A stretch of DNA of 64,000 nt from NCBI RefSeq assembly GCF_036417845.1, contig NC_089980.1, positions 64,292,501-64,356,500 on the forward strand, written 5' to 3'. This document shows positions 42,660-56,600 of the stretch, piece after piece. Below the pieces are notes generated by a model that was given only the letters and a program-made list of their open reading frames with translations, searched no databases and was not told the origin of the DNA. Every line of letters begins with the position of its first letter. The stretch's first letter is position 1. The translations under genes were made by a program, and so were the position numbers. This stretch comes from Apteryx mantelli (taxonomy: Eukaryota > Chordata > Aves > Apterygiformes > Apterygidae).

Positions 42660-45600
42660 ATTGAACTACATTGTGTGCCTTTTAAAATAATAAATTATTA
42701 AAAAAAATAAAATTGACATGTGAAAATATAAATTTAATTGGCAGTAATGAACCACAAAAGGATTCTGCTTTGAAAATTAGCTGGTACTCGCAATTTGTTG
42801 AAGTCCAACTTATTAATTTGTTCTAAAATATGTTCTATTGACACTCTGAGTCAATTGCTCAGACTTATCCTATGTAAGAGATGACTTTTTTATAAGAAAC
42901 ATCCTAGCCCTATTCATAGACAGCACAGATTCAAAGAATTAAACTTTTCTGTTATGGTTTTATCTTCCCTGAGTGCTCCTTTTATATAATTGGTTATCAC
43001 TGAATTTCAGGCAAGTTTCCCATTTCTGGAATATTTGCAGAATGTTGGGTTATTAGATTCTATGCCTTTATGTCTCAAAATTGTTTCATCTTGTTTTACT
43101 GTGGTTTTATTTTTCATTTCCCAAAGTATACTCTGTTCTCTTTTGCTCGTAAGAGCACGATTTCCATTCCTTCAAGCATTTGTGTTTTTTCTTCTGTTCT
43201 AATACCTTTAGGAAATTTACTTTTCTATTTAACCATGCTGGATTTTTTATTCCTTTTGGAGTTTTTTTTTTTTTAATAGCAACATACAAAAATACTCTCA
43301 GCCTCTCATGTCTAAGCAGTCTCGATGTAATTTGTTAGTATTTTATTGTTTTAGCCACTCCTTTTAATTTCCTTGAAACTAGCTTTTGAGTTTTTATGTA
43401 ATTTATTTTGTTTTAAATTAAATATTACTGTTACTGATTTTTATTTCATATGCATCTTTTTCTCTGCAAAGATGAAAAAAGTATACTTATGATTACAGAC
43501 TGTTTTGATAGTTACATCTTAATAAGCTTGTATACTGCTTGAGACTAAATCAAGAGTTGATTCTTCTTTTGTGGATTCAGTGAGCAGATGTGTCAACAAA
43601 TACATGAAAAGGAAATCGGTACGCAGTATGTAAGATTTTCCTTCATTTTCCGTTATCTAAGCTATAGTCTAACAGTACTGCATATAGAGCCAGGGTGTGT
43701 TATTAGCTTCTTGTGACACACAGGGTGCTTTTTAATGAAAAGTACTGTGTATCACAAGCTGTCCTCTCCTCTTGTGACATGCCACTACCTGGATGGCTGG
43801 CATCTATCAAAAAACATGGACAGATATTGTGTGACAGATATTTCATTTTACTGAAAAGTCATACTGTGTGTTACACAATACTGTTGTCCTTGGTTTGAGA
43901 TTTTTTCATTTATATTCTCTCTTGAATGTTTTTAAACAAATTGCATAAAAGATATTCGTATTCTATTAACATCCAGCAACGATTTATGAGTCCCTTTGAA
44001 ATCTCATAGAAATGTTGTGATGACAAGCATTTTACAGTTCTGGTAGACAAAGCAGAGAAGATCATGTTTTATGCTGGTGCAGAGAGTAAATGCAGCTGCA
44101 AGGCTCTTGATCCAGTGCATGTTGAAAGTAGCTGGTGGTTCTCTGTTGAGTTCCATGGACCCTGCATGGGGCTCACCACGGCTCTCAGATATTGACCTTC
44201 TCAGCTATGGAGGTGACATTCCTCACAGGGTACTAAAAATCTACAGGGCTTGTGCATCCTGCAGTTAGAAGGATCTCATAGTTAATTGAAAGTAGCGTAA
44301 AATTGCATGAAGGCAGACAGTGTTGGATTTGCCTAGATATTTGAGGATATTCATACACATAATTTTTTCCTTCCAACTAGAAGAAGGCCGAATCTAGTTG
44401 ACTTCCTTCCAAATGAATTCTCCAGTGAATATAACCCTTCTTTCTGTTTGCAAGTCATTTGTGAGCAAACTTTCATTTTCTAAAATGCAGTCACAATTTG
44501 CAGTTGTTTGAGCAGCAACTTACATTCTTATTCATCTGTGGATATGTATATTTGTACAAGCTAGTAATTCCCTAAACATTTATTCAAACAAAACTCATCC
44601 AGGCGAACAGCATTAAGAACCAGGCATGAATATTGCTGAAGTGACAGCCATTTGAAATCTGAATGAATGTTCATAAATACTTTCTTACAATGTCTGGCCA
44701 AGCTCCATTGAACATTGAATATCTCCTCCTATATAGAGTAGAATATATAAGATGAATTTGTAATTAATTATCAGCTACTGAGAAAACCTTTCATGCTTAT
44801 TTATATAAGCCTTTTTTGCCTGCATGGTGCTGGTGGAGAGTCTTGAGCAGAAAGAAATTTGGCATGTAGAACATGGTAGCAGTTGTGTTAACTGCTGAGT
44901 ATTGAAAGATGGTAATCCTCCTAATGAGTACCTATTTCCCTAACTGCAGGCTCCACATGTATGAATCTAGGAGCCTGAGAAGCAAATACATGAAACTAGA
45001 TATTGGTGGTGCTGTCAAAGAATGCTATATTATCAGCATTGCTAAAACTGGTAGAATGAATTGTGAGATTGGAAACTTAAAATCCACAATTATTGAGCTG
45101 GATAGAATGGGTTAAAGCACTGTGCCATCAGCATTCTCTCAGCCCTTTTTTGTCAGGCCATAATTCCAAGAGATGAAAAACTTAGTTTTAGGATAAGATT
45201 AAAAGTTTCATCAGTTTAGGAAGCAAAGTGCCAAGCTGGTATAGTCACTCTGCTGGAACAAAAGTGTACAAAACTTTGAGAAGAGGGAGTTAGCCAGGCA
45301 GTGTTCTCGGCAGCCTGGGTATCATGTAGCCACAGCACACCATTCTGTAGTTTCTTCAACTTCTTCTTCAGGCAGGCGTCATCTGTATGCCTTTTCATTA
45401 GTCCTTTTTTTGTTCCCTTCTCTCCCAAGACCATGGTCCTCAGGTGTCAATGCATTCCCTTGTAAATAGGACTCATCTAAGCCTTAGACTTTCTCTTTTA
45501 GGTGGATACCCACCTGATGCAAACCATTCTGTGTCCACTGTCGGGTTTGACAATGACTCCAACATCCAACAGTTCAGTCCATGCATACTAAATGACAGTG

Positions 45601-48600
45601 TGACACTGCCAGTCACCCAGGTCCAGATCCAGAATGCAGTCTCAGTATGTACCTGGGACCTGCCACAATGAAGACCACATATTCACTGTCCAATGTGATT
45701 CCAGCTATACAGCAAATGCAGTGACCCTGTGCAAGTGCACAGGTCTGTAAACTGTTGTACATGCTTGTCCCTTGTACATGTATGTGTGCTCTCTTCTGGC
45801 TGTTTCTTTTTCTTGTGGAGCCTTGCACTTTTGCTTGGTTCGGCAGGCAAAGTCTCCATGAGCTTTTCAGAAGTAACAGTAGCCTGTGGGCCTGACTGTG
45901 GAAGGGGTGGAGAGAAGTAGGAAATAGGAAATAAAGGACTGGGACCCTGAACAGCAGGAGCTGCCATACATGCAGAAATAAGGCACATATACCACTTGCA
46001 CAGGATATGGATTGTGCCTCTGAAAGGAGATGTCCTAAATATAGTATTCAGTCACCAAGGAGAAGCAACTCAACAGGAGCTCTGTTCAAACTGCTGCATC
46101 AAAAAAACAAAAAATACAAAAAGCTAATGTCATCCTTCAGAGAATAGGAATTTTGCCTCAATCTAAGGCATTAATTGAATTTATTTTGTTATTTTCTGTT
46201 ATCAGTTCTGCTATCAACACTTTAAAAAGGAAGTTAAAATATTGAAAAGGGATGGGGATAAAACTCTAAAATTATTTGAAGGCTGAAAAAAATGTCTTAT
46301 AACAAGGAGTCTAAAAGAGCTTAGTCTATTTGATTATCAAAAAGAGACCCAGCTTGACTGATTAACAAATGTTTACTCTCTCCCAAGCAAACAAAAATAA
46401 AAGGAACTAAAGGGCTCTGTAACCTAATGGTAAAATCCATAACAAGTACCAATTGCTAGTAAGTGAACGAATTCTATTAGAAACAAGATACAAATTAGTC
46501 ACCTGTGAAGGTGATTAACTGTTGGGATAAATGACTGAGGAAAGTGATAAATTTTCAGTCTTTTGATGTCATCTAATCAAGATTTGCTGCAGATGTTCCA
46601 GAACAGTTTTAGTCAAATGCAAGTCACTGGACACTGCAGTGTTATCTTGAGTTTAGGCTGGCTTTATACAGGTGGTCAGATAGAAAGAGCTGATGGTTCT
46701 TTCTGGCATTAAATCCTATTCATTTATGAATAGTTTTGATTATGTAGGCAGGCAGGAAAAAGTGCTTAATTCAAATAGTAGCTTAACATTCATGTGTTCA
46801 TTCATCTGTTCAGCTGCATAAGAAAATTCAAAGTATCCTGTGTTGTTGATATTGATTCTATGGCAAAAGAAACGCAAGACTAAACAATCCCCTTAGTCAA
46901 AATTATTCCATTGTTGTTGCAATTTACATGTGTTATTTTAAGTTAGTATTTTGTCAGTATTCACTGATTTTCTCATGGCATGGAGTAATTAATCTGGATT
47001 TAATGCTGAGTTACATCTCTTGTAATTCCATTGATTTCAGTGGAGTAGCAAAAGGAGACATTTGGATCGGTTTAAAAATGATTTCCAAGTGTTAATATTG
47101 AATGTATTTATACATTATTGTCCTTACCTTATTTCACCTCAAGTTCCCTGGGTCTTGCCTTCTTTCATCCATAAACCATCCTTTTAACATCCTTTTTTCT
47201 CCTCCTTCTTTTTCCTTTTAACCTCCTTTATCCATAAACCTCCTTTTAACCAGCATTGACCTGCAGCTCCTTCTCAGGGGGACTTCTTGTCTTGTTTTTA
47301 AGGGGCTTCTTTAAAAATCCTGGCTGTGTGGAAGGCATTTCTCTTTATGCCTTTCCACTGTGGGCCTTGGATAGGAATACCGATGGAAGAGGAGTTCTTA
47401 GTGCAGCCGAAAAATATGCAAAGACTATATGAATACCATTCATTTGCAGTCTGGAATCTTTCTCCTGACATGTTCAACAACATTGCATAACATTAAAAAA
47501 ACAACAACAAAAACATAAAATACTCTGCTGTGTCTTCATTAGGACTGCTTTTTGGCTTTTTAACTTAAAAGCAGTTCTGGTTCTCTTACTTTGGCAAGTC
47601 TTCCTCTGCCAGAGCAGTGAAGTTCCAACTGGAGACCCTCACCATAATTAATGCCTATGATAGGCATATTTTAGCAGAGAAAAAGATGGTGTTTTCTACA
47701 TTCTTTTCTGTGACAGGACAATGAAAGGCTTACAGGTATATCAGGAACCATAATTCCAGAGAGTGGGAAAAGGGAAGAGAGGTTTCAGTGCAGAGCTCCT
47801 GGAACAATGTACCATGGGTTCTGCACTCTGTATTTCTTCTAGGGGTGAAGGCAGGAGGAGAGTATCACTTCCCACTCTTCTTCTCCCTCCACCCTTCAAC
47901 CCCTTCCCAGAGATGCCCCCATATGTGAATGTGCTTGTCCTCTCCCCTTTAGGCCCGGTCCTTGTTCTTCCTCACACCCTCCACGTCAAAGTCAGACTCT
48001 TAGAAATAAACTCAGTATTTCAGGTCTCATGTGGACTTTATACTGCACTTGTCCTCTTCCTCGTAACATAAATATTGGCTTGTGTGGCTGCAGAGAGTAG
48101 CAAGTGTTCTAAAAGGATTCAGTGACATTTTTCTCATGGTTTCACTAGTTAGAATGCTACTTTGTGCGCAATTCATCTGACAGCACATGCAAAATAAAAA
48201 AAAAGCACTTGGAAGAAAACAAGAAACTGGTAACTACAGTAATTAACATTTTTACTCAGCAGTTTTTCAGGAAAGGAATGCAGTAGTGAATTCTGTGAAT
48301 ATTTGTTGAAAATTTAAAACAGAAAATATGGGCATTGATATTTTCCGGTGTAGATGCTACATTTGGTAGCAACCTTGATGCAGTGAACAGCTTAATGTGC
48401 TCTTACAAGGCATTTTAGAATATAGTTATTTTTGAAAACTCAGTGCCCTTGTCACACCTACTTGTGCCTTTTCTAGTGAGTCAAAATATACGTGAAATAA
48501 TGTATTCCACTTTTGTCATAGCCATGGTTTTGCCTGTGAAGTGTGAAGCAGAAATGTGCTGGTACCACAAATATCCTAAGACACATCGCTGCTTTTTATA

Positions 48601-50900
48601 GTTCATATCCTGAGGACATATGAATAATAAAATGCCCTTTAAAATCCTGGCAATACATCCATATTTACATTCAGAACAATGTTTCTGCTTTAATGAAGTC
48701 AATGTGAGTTTAGCTATTGACAGAAATTTAGCAATACACCTGACTCTATGGGAAGATCCTTTAGGGTACAGGATACTCTATTTTGATCCAAAAAGGCATG
48801 TGAGCCCTGACTTAACTTTAAGCACTTGAATTATGAAAGACAAGAATTAGCCACATACTTAAAGAGCATAGTTTCTGAGGGTTGCCCACATTCCAGCCGT
48901 GTCCACTACCTTACAAGGTTAACCATGATGTGCTTTATCTCACATAAAGGACAGGCTTTTTATAGATAAAACAAATATTTATAAGCCTTGTAAAGGTCTG
49001 AATTAGGCTAGAGGGAAACCAAACAACCTCAGAACTGTGCACTTCAGAAGATTATGAAAACTGATGGGTGGGCTGACAAAAGGCTGCAGCCAGTTGGAGA
49101 AAAAGGGCAAGATTTTGGATGTGCTGCTTTGAAGAGACATATAAAAGTTAGTTACCTCTGTCTTTCTTAATTTAAAGTGGAGTGCTGAAATAACTGATTA
49201 GCTACGCTATCTTATTTAAGTTTGTAAATAAAAGATCCAGCTAATTGGACAGTTAATTGAATGCTGAAACTTCGATGTATTTGTCCATGTAGGAATTAGG
49301 ATTTTTTTTTAAGTATTTTATTTGTTTTGCTTTTATTAGCTATCCACTTACTAGAAACTGAATTACATTGGGGCAAATTTCACCTGGATTTTTTTCCACT
49401 ATTTATTAATGAATTTTATTTGAGAACTAATTTGTATGTCCTTAAATTCACAAGCTGATATAGCACTTTTGTCATAATAAATGCAGGAAAATAATGCACA
49501 CAGTGGAAATAGAAAGAAACAGTATTTCTGTGCCTCCATCGCACAAAGATTTCTCTTGTAAAAGGCTACTGGCATTTTGGTACTGGCAGCCTCCTTGTAC
49601 TAGTACAAACTTCCTTAACTTCCAGGGAAGCTATATGACATTGTCTAGCCTCTAACAAATACTAACTTAAATTACAGAATACTTAGTATTTTGTGAACCA
49701 GAAATAAAAATAAAATACAAGTTACAGCTCATATTCAGAACAAATACTATATGTGCTTCATTACTCAATAGGCAGGGTTCACTGCACAGCCAGCAGAGCC
49801 TTGTAGGTGGCTGACTGGGAGGTTGCAGGTAACAACACTGGGTAGCCTTGTTTTGAGTAGAAATTTCTTGAAATAAAGAGATTCTGATAGAATGATTTGA
49901 TTTCACTGAATCAATATCTTCTAACGGGAGGAAATATTCTGTAGGAAACTTCTAACCAGCTTTGCCTCTAATTCTGGGTGTCATCATCCCTTCCCCTAGA
50001 AATCAGCCTTTACCTTCCTGTACCAAGTTATCCTAGTCTTTGCTACAGCTTCTTCTCCCAGGCTTGTACTTCAGAATCTATGTTGATACCTAGAACACTT
50101 CCTGAAAAGCTCAATTGACCATTTATTGTTTTCAAAAGCTATTGCTTTGTAGAAAAGCACGTATATATTGCCAAATGTCTCTCTTTCAATACTATTCTTT
50201 TCATGTTTTCACCACAAGCCATCATATTTCAGTAATTTGAACAACCAGATGTTGCATCTGCATCTCTGGATCATGCAGAATTGATGGTCATGTCCTCAGT
50301 CGCTGGGAAGTGCATTTTCTTTAGAGTGGAAAAAAAGACTGAGCTGACCTGAAAGCTTAGTTTTCAGGCAGGCAAAGGCAAAGAGTTTGAAAACAGTTTT
50401 GTAGTCATTACAAGTAGATCATAATTAGCCTTTTATTCTTGTAAGTTATTTTAATCTAAAAATATAATTCACTTTCAAGCAGATCCCTTTGATGTCAATG
50501 GAAGATTTGCCACTATTTCTGTAGGAACAGGTTGTAGGTATAATTATTATACTGTTTCAATGCAAATGAACATGCATATGTATATGGGGGAAGTCTACAT
50601 TCTTTTACATAGAAGAATTTCAGGAATACATTTGAAAAAATGCAGATCTTTACAAAGAATTGCTTCCTGGTAATGCGCATTTGAATTTCTGTCTCGGGGA
50701 AACTTGACTTTATGCTGCTACTAATTATCTTTGTGGTGACAAAGGCCATTGTTATTTAGAATAAAGGGAAAAGCATGTTCTATATGTTTTAATGAGGAGC
50801 ACCAATAGGCAAAAGCATACATTTTAACGAACAAGAGGGTAGGAATAATGTGCACCTGCAAACACAGACGTTTTACCCTTAATTTCTGCAGTTGTGATTT
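42660..50900 (+). other. GRM1: GRM1 intron, part 2
   Basis: AT-rich intronic sequence. A cryptic-exon-like segment at about 45.5-45.74 kb is discussed in the findings. No coding exon of GRM1 and no named repeat was recognised. Confidence 0.6.
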
Positions 50901-51403
50901 TATTCAGAGTATATGGATTATGAATCAGGAGGTTCTGCTTCACTGTTAATTAGGAAATATGAACCAGTAGACAAGAGGGATACAGATATGATCCACAGTT
51001 ACATGGGGGAAAGAAAAAAAAGCAGAGGGACATTTTACCTTTACCTGGCTCACCGCAAAAGAATGATTGACTACAGCTCTGCTGGAGAGCTGGGTGGTTT
51101 ATTTTTTTATTTATCAAGGAAAAATGTGCTTTGGGGACAACTGAAAAAAATATTTCGACATTTTAAAAATGTTTTATTCTGTGGCACTTTTAGTAAGAGA
51201 TATGGTATGAAACATGGTGGTGCTTCTTATTCTACATGTTATCTCAGTGATCGCACTAACTGGAAGAGATTCTGGATCAACTTTTCCTCTGCGAAGACTG
51301 GAGTACCATTTTGTGAAGCATCACTGCCAATCATTACACTGCCGTATTTTGCAAGAACTGTTTGAATGTTCATTGGTCCAGCTCAAGAAATACCCTCTTG
51401 CTC

Positions 51404-51457
51404 AGTGTTCAGGTCACTCTCCTGAGAGGCAGGAGATGTGGTTTCACAGCCCCTCAT
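51404..51457 (+). mobile_element. Possible tRNA-derived SINE relic (MIR-like head)
   Basis: The segment CAGTGTTCAGGTCACTCTCC...GAGATGTGGTTTCACAGCCC looks like the 5' part of an old tRNA-derived SINE: a box-A-like start, then a degenerate box-B-like GGTTTCACAGCCC about 30-35 nt later. The rest of such an element is not clear. It could be chance similarity. Confidence 0.3.
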
Positions 51458-52029
51458 GTCAAGAGCGGAGCCAGGTTGCCCACTTCTTTGATGAGAGCTG
51501 CACTGCTTGACTTGAGCTATTATCTCTGCAGAGGCCTTGCTGAGTTTGCAGTGTTGGCATGCCAAGGCTTTCAGAACTAGCACATCAGAGTTAAGAGCAC
51601 TAGCATGTCAAATGGCAGCTAGTCAAGTACTGAGAAGTGTAATACCATTTAATCTGGATTTGCAGCACTGAGCCCTCTTATGAACAGTCCCCTGCTTGGA
51701 TATTTCTTGTTCAGTTAGCCTGGATAGCTGTGTGAACAACTGGTCTGACAAGCAACAGGGCCATGTTACAGCTAAGTGGCAGCTCTGCCACATTTAAGTT
51801 GAAAGTTTCTTCATTTTAATGTAAGTGTTCTAAAAACCACAATTACATGAGAACATTGTCTGTTTTGAAATAAGATACATATTTAGTAAAGCAGAGTAGA
51901 GGCAGTGGTCCAGCTTTGCTGTCACTTGAGCAGAAGGTTCCTGAGATATAGTCCAACTCAAAATCATGTGGTTCTTCAAGCACCCTCTTCATGGACTACC
52001 CACATCATATAATTATGTGTATACACTTA

Positions 52030-53240
52030 ACCTATTTAAAAACCCAGCCTGTTAAGTTTCTTAATATCAATAGTTCTGTTGGTACATTGTTCTAGAATTT
52101 CTCTCCTCCTAGAGTTAAAAGTTGCTTGATGTTTGCTTTTGGTTCTTGCTCTGGAGAGGTTTTTTGATCAGGGAAGGAGATTGAGTCCTTGAATAGCTCT
52201 TTAAGTAATGTGTTCTTGTCTTCCATGATTTTCATGGCTACTCCTTGAAAAGTCACCAGTTTTTCGATGTCTTGTAGTACTGGACATTATTGTAGTAGCA
52301 GTCATACCAGTGCCAAATAGAAAGAAGGTAGTATAATCTCTCCATTGGTACAGTATTGAACTTGTTTACATATTTAAAAACATTTCTATTAACTTTTTTA
52401 GCCACAGCACCACATTCAGTGCGCACCTATTATAATCCCCATGCCAGTAACTGCATCCCAAAATGGAGGCAGACATCCTATATGAGCTGCATTTTTAATT
52501 CCTTAGAGTTTATATTTATGTGTATTTAACTGTATATTTATTTGTTTACACCCAGTTTACTGAATGACATAGATCACGCTGCATTAGTAACTTGTCTCCC
52601 AATCTTTCTGTCATTTGCAAATGTTATTAGTAATGGTTTTGTATTTTTGTTTTTTCAGGTCACTGATTAAATGTTAACTAGCAAAATTTAAGAACAGGTC
52701 CTTGTGGGACACGATAAAAAGTCACCCATTCAATGAGTATTCCCTCACTGCAAGCATATGTTGAAAGCTACCAGCCAGATTTTAACCTATTTAATGTATG
52801 CAGTGCTGATTTTTATCATTTCAGTTTCATAGCAGAATGTCATGCAATGTGAAGGCAGATGTCCTGTAGAAATCTAAGCCTATTGCAGAAACATTATTAC
52901 CTTTAGTAACAAAACTTGTAAATCCAATGATAACAGATATTTTAGATAACTGAATTTGAAAGATCCAGTTTCAACATAATGATTGGCACCAGCTATATTG
53001 CCCACTTCCCTTAGTTTTTTCTTACTGAAGTCCCATGGCAGTTCCTGAGTTATTTTGTCCAGAACGGATGTCAGGCTGACAGATCTATAATTACTTAGGT
53101 CAACTCACTTATCCTTTTAAAGCATTGCACAACATTGCCTTTGTTGCCGTCCTCTGGCACTTTACAACTTCCGACAGCTATTGAAAATCATTTCTAAGAG
53201 TTCAGAGAACTCCTCAGCTATTTCTTTCAGAAGTTATCTG
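52030..53240 (-). mobile_element. Ancient CR1/L3-type LINE relic, decayed (second in the GRM1 intron)
   Basis: From left to right the order follows an antisense CR1: end of the ORF (52.05-52.5 kb), the block upstream of FADD (52.55-52.75 kb), then the motif A region, where the minus strand at about 52.9 kb reads NNVSAIGLDFYRTSAFTLHDILL. This corresponds to VD.VYLDFQKAFDTVPHDIL. The region 53.0-53.23 kb corresponds to the preceding NYRPVSLTS/finger part. Frameshifts and stops are throughout. Orientation is antisense to GRM1, like the relic at 41.7-42.65 kb. Confidence 0.6.
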
Positions 53241-53329
53241 AACATATCCATTTTAAAATGCCTGCCTTTTGGAGCTGCCACTTGATTTCCTTCTGAGTTG
53301 GGAAGGGAAATTATTCCATTCATCATCAC

Positions 53330-53660
53330 CATCACCACTGTCATCATCTTCTGGTATGTATATGATGGCTCCTGTCAGCAGCCTGCGCTCCCGTCCTGCC
53401 CGTCCCGGGACCACCCGGAGCAACCAGGATGCCTCTCCTGAGCTCCCCCGGGTGCTGTGCCCAGAGCCACTCCCCACCCTGCTCTTCCTCCACCTTCACA
53501 TGGGTAGCCTGGCCAAGCCTCTTTCTGGGGGCAGAAATGCAATTTTGCTCATGCTTTGGGCAAGCTTTGAGACAGCTCCAGCAGCGGAGCTCCTTGCTTA
53601 GGAGGAGCTGTTGCTGTGCAGCTTTGGAAGATCACACATAGCTGGTGGTGGGGCTCAGAG
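53330..53660. other. GC-rich patch in the GRM1 intron
   Basis: About 300 bp clearly richer in GC than its surroundings, with short (CATCAC)/(CATCAT)-like repetition at its left edge. No gene was recognised. The frames on both strands (up to 110 codons) are probably compositional. Confidence 0.5.
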
Positions 53661-53664
53661 AGGC

Positions 53665-56600
53665 ACTGCTCCCTGTGCAGTCTTATGATGGACCTATGTA
53701 TGACAAAAAGAAAGGCAAAAGGTCATTTATGATTAAATAAAAATTCTTCACAGCACCCCATACTTAAGTGACCAAAAGTTCATCACCCTCTGTTGTTTAT
53801 ACCTCATCCTACTATATTCAAATACATGTATATGTATATATGCATATAAGCATACAAGAGCACTTCAGATGTTTTTTATTGACATACTGCTTTGTGTTCA
53901 TTAATCTCTGCTAATATGGATATGCACCCAAAATAAATGACTTATTCAAGAGGGGAGAAAAAAGCAACAAATCCATTTACAATAAGTCATTAAGATTAAA
54001 ATAGCTTGCAGAGATCTCAGGAATCTTTAAGAAAAACAGAATTTTTTCTGCTTTTGGCTTTCTCTAGATTTGCTAGATTGGAGTGCAGGCAACATGTCAG
54101 AAGAGCAGCAGTGCTTGTGAGAGAGCATTTATCAACTGCTAACAAGAGGATGAAGGAAAATTGAAATACCATTACAAGCTTATTCTTCATTAAAAGTGAG
54201 ATACTAAATTCTCCACTAATTCGTTTTGACAGATGATATTCTGACAGAGTTGACACCTATAACAAAATGTGACTAAAGTGGATGCAATTCAGGAAGCGAT
54301 ATTTTAAATTTTTTCCTAGCACTATGATGTTAGTGAAATAGATAATTCAGATTTGGGGTTCTTTTTTAAAATCCATTTATCTTTGGCCATCAATCCTTTC
54401 TGTTATAGGCAGATATCTACCTACAAAAATGGCAAAAATATTACCTTCTTAATTTAGTAGCAAAATGAAGTGATTAATTTGATTAACGTTGCCAAGGAAG
54501 ACTGTAATGTCTAACCTGTTTTTCTAGGCAGTGTGTAAGGTGACATTTTAAAGTATGACTTCTGTTAACAGCCTTTTCTGTCTCAATTTGGAGGTTTTTT
54601 ACTGAAGATTCAAACATTATCTTATAACTACTGATGAGATTTAGCAGAAAATGTATTATTATGTGGCGATGTCTTACAAGTTACTTTCTTGTAAAACTTA
54701 GTTATAACACAGCTATGTCTTCATGATGCAGGGCTGAAATCAAGGCTGGCAGAGGTATTCCAGCAAGATATTTCACAGGTATTTCGGCAAGGTACGTCGA
54801 ATGTAATTATCGGCCATAGTGTTTTGTTTGGTGGTTAATTAATACTGAACCCTAATCTCATGCTGTGGCCAGGAAGTGCCCAGTGAGACACACCACATCA
54901 ACAGGATTTAAGTCCAGATCAAGGTCCTGCTGTTCCTGAGCTTTTCTTTAGGTGCTACCATGAGGCTTCTCTAATACTTGCTGGCTGAAAATGATTTCAG
55001 GGAAAGCCTCAACCACAACTGCTTTTAGCTAGTAATCAGGGAGAGAAGGGAGAAAAGCCACCTCCATGGCTTGAGGTGATTTTCCCTGGCAGGTACCTTA
55101 ACAGTGTGCCTCTGGTCCCAGCACCATCCAGAATTTGGCCAGTCAATTGTCTTTCTGAGAGAGCTTTTTTTTTGTGTGTCCTCAACTGAATGAATGAATG
55201 TGCTTTAGGGAACAGAGAACAAAGAGGAAAAGAAGAGTCAACAAGTCCAGTTCCTCTAGCTACAGACTATGCAATAAATATTTATTTCAGAAATTTCTGT
55301 ATATTAATTCAGTAACTAAACAGTTTGTCTGCTTTTCCCTTTTTTAGTATTTTCAATAAGTAAGCTGCCAGGTGGTGTCTTAAAGATATTATCCTTATAT
55401 AACATCTTGAAATTAGAGGCTAAATTTACCTCTAGCAGAGCTGGAGATTTACATTTTTCATCAGATCATGTTTTGTTTGCTCTCTAATCTCTTCATTTCA
55501 TTTTTACCATCTCTTACTGGTTTGATATGCCCTCTTTGTAAACTAAGGAAAATGCAATAAGATGGCTTGGAAATATTGGCATTCTATATTGTAAGAAATC
55601 TCAGAGGCATTGTATAAGCCAGTAGCCCTCTATTCTATCATCAGTCATTTGTCTGAATCCCTCTTCTCTATAATAAAAACCATAGAAATTCATTCCAGAT
55701 CATTTCAAAGACTTCTTTTAAAGGGACAAAATGTCCAAGTTTGGTTTTAAGTTGACAAGAGCTTGGAATTTCTCTAAAAGCACTGACCTAAGATTAGGGT
55801 GGGCAAACTAGTTCATTAAAAATGGAAGTTCTTATGCAAAAATGCTATAACAATTGTAATCAGCTGAAATAAAGCCTTTTAGATGTTCAGAAAAAGAATA
55901 TAGTGCTATACCTTTTCCTTCACCTGACCCTTAGCAAGCTTCAAAAGCTTCTTGCAGGGCCATTTCCTTTTTCTGATTCCTTGGTAGTTTTTCCTTGGCT
56001 GTTCCTCTCCAATGAGGAGTAGTTGATGCTTTTCCACAGTTCAGTGACCTGTTCTGTTTTCTTCATCCCACTCTTAGTCCCACTCCACACATTTTTTTTT
56101 CTTTTCTTTTAGATTAAATTCTGAGATCAATTTATCCCAGCAGATCATTCTGACTCCCTAAAGTCTAGGAGCATGCCTTGTCGACTACACATTCTGGCTT
56201 TGATATATGGTCCTTCCGCACTGCTGTGACTTTCCTGGCTGCACAACCTCTTCACCTCTGCACAAATGAAATGCACCCACAGGCCAAGCTTGCTGGGGTC
56301 CCTTGAAGCCCAGGCCAGGGCATCCATGCCTGCCAGGAGTCCTGCTGCTGGCAGACCTGTGCCCGGCCCTGAGCCCAGACTCACTCCTTGCCTGCCTGCA
56401 TTGACCCTGCCTGCACGTGTCCCCTCACGTGGCCCGACGGCGACTGGGTGGTCGCCTGAGCCTGCAGCTGTCTCTGACTCTGCTAGGTCAGAGTAGTAGT
56501 ACCCCTCTGAGGAACTACAAGTTGCAACAGCATTTTTAAAAATATCAAAAGTATAAGCCCTGAGTGCCTTTATATTCACTTGCATATTCTAGGATTCTTG

